64,000 bases of DNA from Spirodela intermedia (Eukaryota > Streptophyta > Magnoliopsida > Alismatales > Araceae). Where the stretch lies: assembly GCA_902729315.2 (NCBI GenBank), contig LR746268.1, forward strand, positions 651,001 through 715,000, written 5' to 3'. Of the stretch, positions 1 through 12,740 are shown piece after piece. The notes below the pieces were generated by a model that was not told where the DNA came from, ran no database searches, and saw nothing but the letters and a program-made list of their open reading frames with translations. Within the stretch, counting starts at the first letter, position 1. Each line of letters begins with the position of its first letter. The position numbers and the translations under genes are program-made.

Positions 1-3000
1 AAGCAGCCTACATGCTCTCCCTCCACGTCCTTGTCTCCCATTCAACTATTCCTTGCCCCCCTTGTAGCTATGGTCCCTCTCCTTGAGTCATTGCCCAAGA
101 CTCTTGCTCGTTGGCTATCTCTGTCCCCTCCCCCCTTGAACAACCATAAAGCCCTCATCTTCCATTTGTAAAGTGCTTCTCACTTACTTGGTCACTATTC
201 ACTCATCTGAAGTGAAGTAGCAGATTCATTGCCAAGAACAAATTGAGACAATATGTTGGGTGAGGCCAAACTGTTTGTGGATCCTTTTGTGTAATATTTA
301 TATTTGAAAATATCCCTTTGTTAAGTTGGATTTGAATCATATATCTCTCTCTTTACTTTGTTTTTATGAAACAGAAGACTAACGTATTCATCTTAGATTT
401 CTAGATGAGTTACAATAAAAGGATGGATCATCAAGGTATAAGTTTAAGTTTATGTATAAAAAAATAAAGAAAATCTTCTTAGATGGTGAAAATGATTGGT
501 TATGTTATGGAAGTCTTTTGGTGACGCCACACATCAGGGCACATGATAACACAATATTTTTTCAATGGTTGTGTAAAAAATAAACATATAAATACATATT
601 TTTCAATTATTCATTCACCATGCAAGAAATTGATTGTTTAATTTACGTATCAGTAATAATGTTGGACTAGTTAGCTAATATTTATATGTCATTTGAAGTA
701 GTGTCCATTAAAATTGAAAAACTCAATTAAAACACTGCATAAAATTAGATTTTACTTAACACATAGATGCATTTGTGTTACTTGATAGAGTGATAACACA
801 ATAAACATTGTCTAACTCATACTTGTTCATTTATACATAAAAGCAATGATAGGAGAGTGAGTATTGTAGATTGTATTTTTCTAATGTTTAAAAATGATCG
901 TTTTTTTATCACATTGAAGAAAATACTACATAATTATCTTCGATTTTTTTTATCACAGAATTTCGGGGGGTAAAGAATTAGTATTCAAGATAATTTATAT
1001 CAAATACAACTTAAGATACAAATACAAGTGACAGTTGATGATTAAAATTTTAAAATAAAATTGAAGAATTCAATGTGATAATTAACATAAGTGGTGATAA
1101 TAGTTTCAAACAAAATTTTGAATGCCTTTATAGATTTGAATGTTTTTTTTACATATGTGTGTTGATGACAATTAAATTTAGGAAAAACCATAAGATTTAT
1201 GTCATTGTCAGTGAACTTTTGTTTGTTGAAAGCAAGATTATGGACACATTTGTTAGTAACACCATTTGTTGACATTTATGTTTAATATGCATGGTAGTTA
1301 CAATTTTTGTGATTTTCTTTTTCCTTATAAATAAACATTGAATATGTACAAGAGATTTTTAAAAATAAATTAAAGAAGGAATGAAGAAATTAATTAATCA
1401 AAATTTTTATTTGGTTAGTTGCTATATTATATATCATTATAAGCTTCGAAAATCATTCATGAATTCACCTTATGTAGAAATATAAGTTAAAAAAATCAAG
1501 GGGTAAATGTGGAGTACACAATTTGGTTGTCTAGTAAAATGTCATTATGTAACAAATAATGCAAGACAATCGTTTTAATATATTTATTCCACATTCAATA
1601 ATTTTCCCTATGTTGAATTAATTGATAACTATGAAAGAAAACATGCTCGAACTTGAATACATGCATTGTTAATTATTGGTGTGAAAGGAAAGTTTTTTGT
1701 TCATTTAGTAAATAAAATTTAAGAAGCAAGTTAACATTTTAGAAAATATACTGTCAATAGGTTGAATGAAGATAAAAAATAAATATTAGATGTGATTCTT
1801 CATTAGATGAAATTTTTATTGGCTTTGTGAGGGCCTATCAATTGGGTCTTTTTAGATTATCAATTTTTGTGGTAGGTATCAAATAACGCAGTATAGATGA
1901 GTTTACTCCCTTTGTGTGGTAGACAACACACAATATTTAACAATATCTTGATACTATATGCTTACTTCAGTCTTCTAAAGGTCATTCCCTTAACTTATAA
2001 TAACGAGTCAACACAATAAAGTGACTTGAACTCAGTATATCTCCAATTTCTGATTTTTTAGTCATGACTATAAGCCAATCAATCACTAGATTTAAATTGA
2101 TAATCCTATATATATTTGAAGACAAACATTAATCTTTATCACAATAACTATTTATAATAAAATAAACTATTATAATTCCATTTGAGATTCTTTGAACATA
2201 GAATTCTGTCCTTCAATGTGGAAACTTGTATATTTTTATAGGGCTTGATTGATAGTAAAAGTTCATTAGAGATTTGAAAGTTCTGTTCAAGAAGATTTTA
2301 ATTCAATTAAATTGAATATTGTACACGATTAATTTACAAAATATTATTTTCTTGTATTTACGTGTGAATATAGTCTCCAAAGATGGTTGTAATCATTCTA
2401 ATGTCTAGTTGACAATTTTTAACATGGTGCCATAACTTTATTATGTTCATTATTTTGTCATATTTTATTTGCCTCTTTGGAATCAATTGAGCCACCATAA
2501 TAAATAAAAGGGGCGGTGCATTGTCTTTTTACACCAATACTAAAAGCTCAAAATAATAAATATTCTTTCAGAAGGGAAATTCTATTAACTTTAGCTTATC
2601 ACAAGTGTTGCATACAAAGCCATTTGTTTGCCTCCTCTAGACATAGATTTAGAGAGCCAACCAGAAAAGTACCAAACTTGCCAAATAAGCTCTTGATTGC
2701 TTCTACTAGATTCATACCTTTAGGTAGGCATATGTAATAATTTCAAACTTATATCTGCTAGATTCATGGCTTTAGAGACTGATTAGACATGCGCTCAACT
2801 AATCTACATTAAATCAATAGCACTAGGAAGCCCAACAAGTAATTTACTATTCAAAGTGGATGCCTCTACAAAAATTTGAGTGCACTTAGTACCATTCTAG
2901 AAACCTTACATAGAAGCAATAAATAAATAAAAGTCTACAAACTTTCAATCAAGACTTCTTTGGGGTGTGGAGCATAGCCTAGAATGTTGAAGCTTTGACT

Positions 3001-5870
3001 TATTGGAGCAGCATCTTTTCCTTTGAGAATTTCATTCATGATGGCATGAAAGTGTTGTCTCAGGTTTTCAAATGGTTGTCAAATAAATTTTCTAATTTCT
3101 CCTTCCATAGTATTATTTTTGTGACTTTTCTTCACTCCAATATTTATAAAACCAGCTAATTGTAAGCATTATAGTAACCACTTAAGAGTGCCAAATGACT
3201 AGTCCATGGTATGGTATTGTATCATGGCCATAAGTGAACTTTCATATGTCATGGATATTTTAGAATTGGGTGCGGGTAATGGTAACACAAATCCTTAGTA
3301 TTGTAAAGCTTTTGAACATTTTTTTTTTCTCCTTAGTTTTTCACTTACTCTCAATAAGTTGACTTTTTTTTGACATGTGAGTACTAATGTACACATGTCT
3401 AATTAGTTCTAAAATTTCATGAAACTTTTCTATAAGTTAGTGAATATAAATACCATACTTTTGAGTCATAAGAGCATTTCCTCTATAGATTTAATGACCA
3501 TTTTACCTTATAAACATTTTGTCACATGACAAATACCCTCAAAAGACCAATATACTAGAAATGTCATAATTTTCTTCATAAATCGTGGGTTGACTCTTTT
3601 TCTTGAAAGCAAGATAGGAGAATTTTTTATTTTTTATGAAAATCCTGGTAGGAATAAGAGTACGCATTAATGTGCATGGTATAAAAATCTTAGCTATCCC
3701 AAAACAACATGTAAGAATCCTCTAAATACCTCCATTATTTCATTTTTAACCTAATGTAAAGTATACTTATAATAATTTACTTCATTAATGTTAACTGATA
3801 TCTTTTTATTTAATAGTTTTAGTGCAAACGTAATCATTGTACATCTAAGCATGTTTTTCATTATATTAAACGGCTACTCTTATTTTATCATTTACATATA
3901 GCATTGTCTATTTAGAATTTATAATCATTAGTTAGCTCATAGTTTAAAAATGGATGTATCAATTTCATTCTAAGGTAGTCAAATAAAAAATGTAAGAAAC
4001 ATATATAAACCTCTTTAAATTATTTTCATACACAATTAATGTGCATACTATATATTACCTTAATTTTAATATGTAGATATCAAGGAATAGGTTGAACTTT
4101 TGCGAAATACATAGGAAATCTATATTGTAGGAATTGATGACGTGCCTAATGTTGGATATCTCATAGGGTGACATTTTTTATGAGTAAATTAATGTATTTT
4201 ATGTTTAAATATATAATTCACATCATTTTTAAACATGTAGAACTATCAATATATGTCTCAAATATATATAAACAGTATCAACATAAATTTTCTAATATAT
4301 GTTGGTTATAATAAGGCAACATGAGAAACGAAGAGGGGGGGATGAATTGATACTTTTTTTAATTCTTAATTTATTAGATTATGAAATATTGATTTATAAT
4401 GGTTCAACCAAAATGACCTGCTGTGCTTTCTAAGGATGAATCAATTATTTTCCATTTAGACTTTAGTGATTATACTGAACAAGAATGTTTCATTTAATCT
4501 CCTATAGATTCATGACTACAGGGAACTAACTTGATTAGTATCTAGCTAATCTCATTCAGATTCACAGCTCAAAGAGACACAAGTGCTATGATTATTAATG
4601 CATTAACAACTAACTTTATTCCCTTTCAATGATTAATTTAGTTGTAAGCTCATGTAGACTCAGGTGGTGTATTTGGATGTTACAGCTCACTCTTTTCTTT
4701 TATGTGGGTAAAAGTTCATTTCTTATAGGTTGAGTTTTGTACCATCCAATGGTCGTTTTCAATGACTCAAAATCGTGCTGTTTGATGTCACATCAGCACC
4801 TTAATCTCATCTTCAAGATAATATCTATGAATATTCTAGAACTCATAATAAATTACAAATTTGTTGCATTGTTTGTTGAATGGTGTATATCTTTTAACTA
4901 TTTTTCCAAGACTATACATATGCTTATACTTGTGTTAAAAGTTTGTCTAAAAAGTATTTCAACACTTCGAGATGTAGAATTATCATTTTACCTTGAGTAT
5001 GCTTTCCTTGTTTTGATCCTTGTTTTTATCTATAGCGGTTTATGCATTATGAATATCATAACCCTGATATTTTTTAGATATGACCATTTTATCTTTCTAC
5101 ACATTTGTCATCATTGGAACTATTAGGGCTCATAAAGGTAAGAATATGCCTATTTTCAATATATGCCTATTAACATTATGATTTTTAAGGGTATTATATA
5201 GATTAGTCTTCTATTTTATGACTACAATTTTATTTTTATGGATTCAAATAATATACTTTAGGAGATGTTACATCGTTGAATTTGGTTCAGAACACATGTT
5301 CCTGAAACTTTTGAAAAAATAATTAATGGGGATATATTGAGTAATTAAATATGGTTATTATGATAGATTATGTATATTATTGGTATGCTAGTAATTGTTA
5401 CCTATATCTTGAACTATTTGTACAGTCCTGTATTATTATCCATCAAACATCTGCACTTTCTTTTACAATTACGAAGGGACTCCCACCTTAAAAAAATAAT
5501 GCACTCTTTAAACTGAAGTTGATTCATTATATCTTTCAAAATTACCCATCAACAAGTCATTAGTCTTCACTTAAGATATTTGTGAAAAAATAAAGACTAA
5601 AGATAGAATTTACAGTCAGAGCATGTTATCTTTTTAATAATATCTACCCTATTATAAGAATATATTATTATTTTATTTAAAAATCAATGTATGAGTATAA
5701 AGATGAGCTTCTTCCACTCAGCATAAATTGATGTAGAGATATTTGAGGTAAATTTGGTAAGTTCGCCTAAGAAATAAAAAATAAATGCATTCATCAGATA
5801 TTTATAATATTTTTATCTTCTCACGAATAATTGTAATTATAATTTTTTATAAATCGTTTTCTTTATACCT
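1..5870. other. AT-rich intergenic spacer, no gene seen
   Basis: Strongly AT-rich DNA with only short open frames lacking codon bias, splice context or recognisable motifs. The longest (4737-5126 plus) is rich in Ile, Leu and Phe, as expected from translating AT-rich DNA. I see no tRNA, no long repeat and no intact transposon proteins; decayed transposon sequence is likely but cannot be shown. Confidence 0.6.
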
Positions 5871-6258
5871 TACTACCCAATCAACCTAGGTTCCTCTCTA
5901 GCTGTTTTGTACGACGGGTAACACCCCCCACAGCAGTTTCCATGAGGGTCACCCACTCCAGAGTTGGCATGTCGATAGATTTGGAGGTGGAGGGCGGGGA
6001 GGGGGGAATATTTTGCCGCGAGAAAGAGAAAGTAGGCAAAAAGTTCGAAGCTTTTTCTTGATAACTGATTCCAAACAGAAGTACACGGGAAGTTCATCAG
6101 AGGAGAGATTTAAGCTTAATGTAGAATCTGGGCAATGAAAAATTCCTCTATCCTGAAACTCTGACGTGACAAGAACACTAAGGAATCTCTCAAGAACTGG
6201 GAAGACAATCCTGGAGAAGATCGCTGACATAAACTATTACGGCTCCTCCTCTTCATGA

Positions 6259-6306
<48 letters not shown>

Positions 6307-6326
6307 GCACACACACAAACACAAAC
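6259..6326. repeat. Compound (TC)n(AC)n microsatellite
   Basis: About 14 TC units pass directly into an interrupted AC tract with ACGC and AAAC variants. It lies about 400 bp beyond the KANADI stop codon on that gene's downstream side. Confidence 0.9.
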
Positions 6327-6516
6327 TCACTCTCTCGTTTCCTCCCCCTATACATGCAATGATTCAACCCAAGACTGAGCCCAGGGTTTCCAAGACTACC
6401 TATTTCCTATCCTTGACTACTTATGGCTATGGCTATGGCTATGGGAGGACGGAAAGTTTTAAAAAATTAACATGTGTGCAGACTTGGCTGAGGATCACAG
6501 CATTGAAACTGGTGAC

Positions 6517-6518
<2 letters not shown>

Positions 6519-6567
<49 letters not shown>

Positions 6568-6621
6568 TCTCTTTCTCTGTCTCTCGCCCTCCCTCCTCCC
6601 CTTCTCCCCCACACCCTCTCT

Positions 6622-6664
<43 letters not shown>
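6519..6664. repeat. Two (CT)n blocks just downstream of the KANADI stop
   Basis: Near-perfect CT tracts at 6519-6561 and 6615-6664 are separated by a C/T-rich spacer. On the KANADI (minus) strand they are purine GA tracts starting about 40 bp after the stop, so they probably lie in its 3' UTR. Confidence 0.85.
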
Positions 6665-6667
<3 letters not shown>

Positions 6668-6706
6668 TGTTGCTCTGGTGGCCTTATTTTTCTCACCCTT
6701 TATGCT

Positions 6707-7098
6707 TCACAGCGACACGTGATCCGTGGTATTCCAGTCTGGTCTCCCCAGGGTGAACTCCAGGCTAGGATTTCTGTGTTCTTGAAGAGCCTTGGTCAAC
6801 GCTTTGGATGGAGAGGTGCCGTCCTCCTGCGGAAATGCCATCAACATCAGTTTCATAAGAGGGTTGGGCCAAACAACCTTGGTTTACTAGTACATGAGCC
6901 ATTCATATGCGACATCCCGGGTTGAGTTCGACGAGGGAGGGAGGGGGAGGGGGAGGGGGAGAGAGATGATACTCTCCTTGAGATGAGAAGTTTATAATTT
7001 GAATTTAGATAAGAGAGATAGATGATACCTCCGCTAGAGATGACAACTTCGTTCAAACAATATTCATGTCATGTCCCAACCCAGGATTTATATTCCAA

Positions 7099-7130
<32 letters not shown>

Positions 7131-9230
7131 CCTCCGCTTGAGAAGCGAAGCTGACAGACCTGAGTGCATCCATGTCTTGAGACCTGCTATGAAGCCAAAT
7201 TCGCCAGCTGAGAATCTTATTTTAGTTCTTTCCGCTTAATATTTTCCCGTGCCGTGAAATCTTCGAATTAATTTATGACATCAACAAAATTTCCAGACGA
7301 GGATCATCAAAACTTAAGAGGATAGATGACCTTATTCTAATAAGTATCAATGAATCCAAAGAAAGCTTCACGTTTTCTCTCCACCCCCCCTCGTTCCCTA
7401 TTATTCCATGAAAATGCTCCGATGGAGAGTGGGTATACCTTAAGTAACAGCCAAAATCCCAATTAGTTCATGCCTTATAATGAATTAATTGAACCTACAA
7501 GAGCAAGAAATTAATAGATTGACGCAATAATTTCCTATCAAACATAGACATTCTCTTAGGTTTATTAGTTCCCATCACCCATAATCTCCGTTCTTCAAAC
7601 TATAGAATCGCCAAATCATTGACCACACTGTCCTAATATTCCTTGATTTAATATCACAATGCTCTAAGTGTAACGATGCTTCAGAATATCTTTTAGATTA
7701 ATCATCATCGGAGAATGGCGACCTTCTAGGGTGAACGTACGGCGCATGAACGTATCGAAGAGAATAAAACCAGGTCACATTGTCTTCGTCTTTCTTCAGA
7801 CCTAATTCCTAGAATGATTGCAGGAGAACCTAAAGAGGATTGATCACATCATGGTAAGACCTCCCGGCTCGGAGAAGATAGAACGATGGCCCGTGCCCAG
7901 TGGGTCTATCTAATAAAACAAAACAAACGAACAGTGGACATAGAGAGGAGAGAGAGAGATAGAGAGAGGGAGAGGAGAGAGAGGAAACAGTTGGCGTAGG
8001 GCACGTCAGGTTAAAACGCTGTTCGAGATCGGTGCCATGCAGGGAGGAGAAAGACAAAAAACGATGTGAAGGAGAGGAAGAAAGAGGACAATCCAAAGCC
8101 CTAGATGTATACGGCCTCCCCTCCTCCCCCCCCGTTTCACGCGATATCGTAGTCCTGTAAAATTTTTTAAATGGGAACTTAGCGAAGAGCAGACGTCGAG
8201 CATATAAAAATGTCCTTCTGCGTACGTTCATCAGCACAGCTGATGGCTTAAACGAGCTTCCCCCACTGAAAAAGCGATCTGCTTTTACGAGCCGGAAGTC
8301 TCAGCTCCGCTCTTCCCCGGCAAAATCTCAAAACCACCGGAGATATAGAGGGATGGGGGAGAAAGAGAGAATAGGAAAGGCTGCCATGGCTAAAAGAGGG
8401 AAAGAAAAGATGGAGGAAGAAGGGGGCGGTCGTCTAGGTCTTACCTTATAGAGTTGCTCCACCTGGTGGTGGTGGTGGCTGCGCCGACACCGGCGGGGAA
8501 GTCCATGTCGGCATGGTGGGCGGTTACCATCATCCGTCGGAGGTTTAGATCGGAGGCTGATAGATGGAGATCCTCATCGCCGGAGCCGTCAGATTGGCCT
8601 TCGTTGAGAAGATCCAGCATGAGATACTTGCAGCATTTTAGAGAATGATAGATAGATAGGTGGAGAGGAGAGAGAGAGAGAAAGAGAGACCAATTACCTG
8701 AGGAAGCTGCAGGCTTGTCAGTGGACTTCACAGTCCTGTACATCTGCGAATACGAAGGCGAGAGAACAAAAACCACCATTAAAGAAGAGTGAGTGGGACG
8801 GAAGAACGCACAGAAGGGGTTATGAAAAGAAACCGGGCAAAAGAAACGAAGATATAGAAAGCTTCACCTCCCCAATCTTATGTCATGTTAGGAAGGGAAA
8901 ATAGAGGGAGAAAGTAGGTGGAAGAAGAAGCAGAAGCAGCGGAGTTTCTATAGCCCCAAAATTTTCCTTTTCATGAAGATTTCTTGCTTTCGCCTCGTTA
9001 CCCACGAGGTTGATATTTTGGTAAGACTTGTAGGCCTGGTCTCTTATTATTGCGAAATGATGGCTACTTTCCCTACTCTCCATCTCTCTCTAGCCATCTC
9101 TACGCATGTGTGTCAGTCTTCTTCCCTCAGTGCAGCAGACCCATCCACTCATTCATTCATTCAGTCACTCATTGACTGTGTCCATTGGCTAATGTGCCCA
9201 AAAGCTCGATAGATACTTAGATAGATAGAT

Positions 9231-9272
<42 letters not shown>

Positions 9273-9527
9273 CCTTGGGGAGATCATCTTAAGAACGCAA
9301 ACTTTTCGGCAAGAACACGATCCCGAAGATGAAACGGCAGGAGAAAAACAGTGATATTTAATTGTAGGAAAAATGGAAGATTTACCTGTAGATGGCTCTT
9401 GACATGAGCTAACGTGAGATCTTTCACATCCATGAGTTCGAGTACAGATTTTGGCGTTGCTCCTGAAGGAAATAATAGCGGTCGTTGGTTGCGCGGGAAA
9501 TTGAGGTAAAAAATTGATGCATAGATG

Positions 9528-9576
<49 letters not shown>

Positions 9577-10490
9577 GGAGGGGGAGGGAGAATAGAGAGT
9601 GAGAGTTGATTCAAGAAAGAGGGAGAGAGAGAGAGAGAATGGGGAGAGATGGTAAGAGTTGGAGGAGGAGGGAGGGAGGGAGGGGGAAGAGAGAGAGAAG
9701 TACTCTCGTGTCCGCCGAGGAGCTCGACGGCGTGGACGAAGCGGGCATGAAGGGTGCTGGTCCACCTCATCCTGGGCGCTCTCATGCTCCTCTTTGCTGG
9801 AAGCTTCGGTACAAACCTCGACCTCGCCATGGCGTGGGAGCCGTCAAAGCTCCCCATGGAGAACTGCTGCTGCGTCTGTTGATGAAGATGATGATCTGCC
9901 CTCATCATCATCACCATCGACTCCGGCGAAACCCCGTTGATCCTTGCCGCCGCCGCCGCCGTCCGATGATGATGATGATAATACGGAGGACCTACTACCG
10001 TCGGTTCCAAATTGGAGGAGCAGGAAGGCGGCGGCGGCGGTGGAGAAGTCCAGGAAGGGAATGTCGGAATCTGTTGTCTGAATCCCGTTTTCGGTTCGCC
10101 TGGGAAGAAGGGGAAGGGACCGGTATGGTAGACGGGGATTCCCCTGATCGGCCTCATCCCCTCCACGGACGGGAGGGGAGCACCACCGTGGGAAGACCGA
10201 AGGTCAGCGTGGCAATGGCCGAAGGCCGTTGGAGGTCGCAGTCCTTCTGGTGTCGTCGTCTGCGTCCTCCAAGGGATCTCTGCGGCGTCACAAGGGTTCG
10301 CAAGGGAGAGGTCGGTGGGAGCCTGCGAGCAGTCAGATCGCGGGATGAGAGACCCTATACGCCGCCACAGGTCGGTGGAAGCGGCACCGCCCGCCATCGG
10401 TGTCGGTGCGCCGCTGGGAGGGCTGATGTGGAGCGAGAGGTCAGGGGACGGCATGGTCGAGGCCTCAGTGGAGACCCCCTGAAGAGGCAT
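6707..10490 (-). CDS. KAN: KANADI-type GARP transcription factor, six coding exons
   Basis: Complete KANADI gene. Exons in transcript order: 10490-9704, 9462-9386, 8743-8698, 8598-8445, 7183-7132 and 6826-6707. Phases agree at every junction and give 411 residues. An EAR-like PDLSL lies at residues 16-20, a second DLSL at 60-63, and the KANADI motif RPIRGIPVYH in the middle. The GARP DNA-binding domain (about 233-295) has KRSMRAPRMRW, HARFVHAVELLGGHE, ATPKSVLELMDVKDLTLAH and VKSHLQMYRTVK. The C-terminus carries the family signature SLEFTLGRPDW. KANADIs are nuclear repressors that specify abaxial identity and antagonise HD-ZIPIII and auxin genes. The start at 10490 was chosen because the conserved N-terminus begins there; an in-frame ATG at 10604 would add an Arg-Glu repeat. 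Exon 5 (52 nt) is the least certain but fits phase and family sequence (DMDALRS). Paralogue (KAN1 or KAN2) is not resolved. Confidence 0.93.
7099..7125. repeat. (AG)n tract abutting the KANADI exon 5 donor
   Basis: A perfect AG tract lies inside intron 5 only a few bases beyond the donor (GT at 7131-7130 on the minus strand). On the sense strand it is a polypyrimidine CT run right after the splice site. Confidence 0.85.
9227..9272. repeat. (GA)n microsatellite in KANADI intron 2
   Basis: About 23 GA units with one AA interruption, between exon 2 (9386) and exon 3 (8743). On the sense strand it is a CT tract. Confidence 0.85.
9544..9573. repeat. (GA)n microsatellite in KANADI intron 1
   Basis: A perfect tract of about 15 units preceded by a GATA run (about 9525-9543), inside intron 1 (9463-9703). 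More purine-rich sequence, partly GGGA, fills the rest of the intron up to the exon 1 donor. Confidence 0.85.
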
Positions 10491-10492
10491 AG

Positions 10493-10523
<31 letters not shown>

Positions 10524-10546
10524 CCTCTCTCCCCTCCCTGTAAGCC

Positions 10547-10589
<43 letters not shown>

Positions 10590-10845
10590 CCTTGTGTTCC
10601 CCACGTCTACGTTTGCAGATCGTGTTGTGAGTGATAAAAGCAGTTCTGGGGGGATAAACCCACCTGTGTTATTTCATAACTGGTGACACTACGATACAAG
10701 AGAGGTAGAGAGAGAGAGACGGAGTATGGATCTGTGGACGTGTATGTGGGGAACTTAAATAAAGGGAGAGGTATTTGGAAGGATTTGGTCTTGTCTTGGG
10801 GATGGTATATATTGGAAAATGGCCCTCTAGAAAGTTAAGGAATGT

Positions 10846-10885
<40 letters not shown>

Positions 10886-11348
10886 CTGAAAAAGTGACAA
10901 AGAGAGGTGAGGCAGTAGAGAGAGAGAGAGAGAGGGAAGGTAATGGTGACCACAAAAGAAATGGGGGTTTCTACCTGCTGGCCCCCAGTCAGCGGGTGAT
11001 GAAACGAAACAAGAGAACGAGATAGAAGGAAACACAGAGGGAAGATAAGATCTAGAGAGAGAGGGAGATGGAGAGGGAGAAGTACAGGGCGGAGAAGAAG
11101 ACCAGCAAATGAAATAAAGAAAGAATGGATGTCTGAGCCCCGTGCGGGATTCCTTTTCCTCCACTTCTTCCAGCTTCGCCCTGTTATCTCTCTGCCCCCC
11201 TGTGCCCCCGTTCCTCTCTCTCTCTCCCGCTCGCTCGCCATCTATCGTACGGACGTGGACCCGTCGGGTTAGAGGTTCGGCCTGACAAGACTCACCCGAG
11301 CCTCAATCAGGCCAGCTGCCTGACACATAAACCGCACGACATTTTTAT
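10491..11348 (-). promoter_or_regulatory. Probable KANADI 5' leader, dense in GA/CT
   Basis: Lies between the chosen KANADI ATG and a TATA-like site. It contains CT tracts at 10499-10520 and 10550-10586 and a GA tract at 10849-10883, plus many shorter ones. (GA)n is the known target of plant BBR/BPC GAGA-binding proteins, which act on developmental genes. That this stretch is transcribed leader rather than promoter is inferred. Confidence 0.45.
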
Positions 11349-11362
11349 CTATATATATATAG
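11349..11362 (-). promoter_or_regulatory. Candidate KANADI TATA box
   Basis: The palindrome CTATATATATATAG is the only strong TATA-like element within about 1 kb upstream of the KANADI ATG. It would imply a leader of about 830 nt. Because it is symmetric it does not itself show direction. Confidence 0.35.
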
Positions 11363-11369
11363 CTCTCTC

Positions 11370-12740
11370 CTCCTCCAATCCCTTCCTCCCTCCACCCCTC
11401 CACAGGAATTAAAATTATAGACGACGAGAACTTAGTGCACTTCAACTATTGCTCACATTCAGGTTTGTCATACTAAGTTTGTTTCTGCACATGTTTATGG
11501 AGACGGAAATTCTCTCTTGAGAGAAACAATGGGCTATTTCGACATTAGGGCTGCGATATTTTCTTGGGTTCATAACCTTGTAAAAGTTTGACATGGAGTT
11601 CAAGGCTGAGAAACTCCCATCTTCCTCACCACATCACCCTACTCCTAAAGTATCCTCCTCCGTATGTTTGGGACGAAAGGAAAACTGTCTGCCGACAGAT
11701 TTATTATCACATCATCTAATATTGACAGTCTCTTAAGTGGAAGAAATCGAGTTCGTCAAGGGACAGATCTCCTCAATTAGGATCGATAAAATATTAGTGT
11801 TTCAGGCCTTGAACTTATAGAATGAGAAAGGTGTTAAGCATCCCCATCCCTCTTCCTCGATTTCTCCATATGGGTGTTTCTGGAACCACAATAGGACTAG
11901 AGCCCTAATTCCACAAACCCTCCAAGTAGTCCTAATTCCCAACGCAAACCCCCAAAAATTCCCCTCTAACATTGAAAACAACCTATTTGGCATGATGGGA
12001 ATTAATTACACTATGGCATCTCCATATTTTCCTCGCTGGTTTGACTCATCCCCCCATGTGTAGATTTCCAAACCCTAGGCCAGCATAGACACTTGAAAGA
12101 GAGTAAACAAGTCGGAGAGGGCATTGTTTTCTAGGAGAGTACTTAAAGAGAACACTCAATCGCCTTTATTTGAGCTGATTGGCATGCCCCAGGACTCGCC
12201 TAGAGAGATGATTGATGGCTGCCTCTCTGGTCATCAACACACCCTTCCCAACGTGCCCACAAAACCCTAGAACCAAGTCGGAACGAGGATGATATCATCG
12301 CCTCGATTGGACATTAGCACACATTCCCACCATTAATAACCAAGTAACTAGATGGGAAAAATATAAGTTGGTCTTCTGTACAGACAGTTAGAATATTAAA
12401 TAATTCCCTAGCCACTCTTTGTCACCCCAGCCCCATACAAAGTGCATTTATGAGACATGAAAAGTCGACCCAAGTTGGACTTTAATTCAATGCCGTCGGG
12501 AGGACAGAGCGAGGGAGAGAGAGAGAGAGATCCCTTGTGCGAACCTTTCACAGACAAAGCTCCTAGGGGAGTCACAACCAGGTCATCTACAGTGGGGGAA
12601 CCAGACGGAAGATCCCTAGGGGTCATAGAGATCATGTGGTTGTCGCCATTCAAACGCTGCATATTTATAAAGCAAAAATATGAGAATATAATTTATATGT
12701 ATACTGGTTATAACACAATATATTCTTGAAAATATTTTGG
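11370..12740. other. Intergenic region of moderate GC, no gene recognised
   Basis: Short unrelated open frames only. Around 12580-12660 a phrase ending in GTGGGGGAACC loosely resembles the junction found next to some Gypsy LTRs, but no LTR pair or polyprotein supports it. It could be the upstream regulatory region of KANADI. Confidence 0.4.

Noticed and set aside
6359-6925. A 188-codon plus-strand frame with long Ser-Leu runs
   Set aside because: Mostly translated CT repeat. The non-repeat part is the complement of KANADI exon 6.
9606-10634. A 342-codon plus-strand frame across KANADI exon 1
   Set aside because: Mirror of the KANADI coding exon and flanking GA/CT repeats; its ends are translated microsatellite (RERE, SLSL) and its middle has no recognisable domain.
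12540-12670. Gypsy-like LTR/primer-site junction near GTGGGGGAACC
   Set aside because: The resemblance is a few bases only; no second LTR, polypurine tract or polyprotein in reach.
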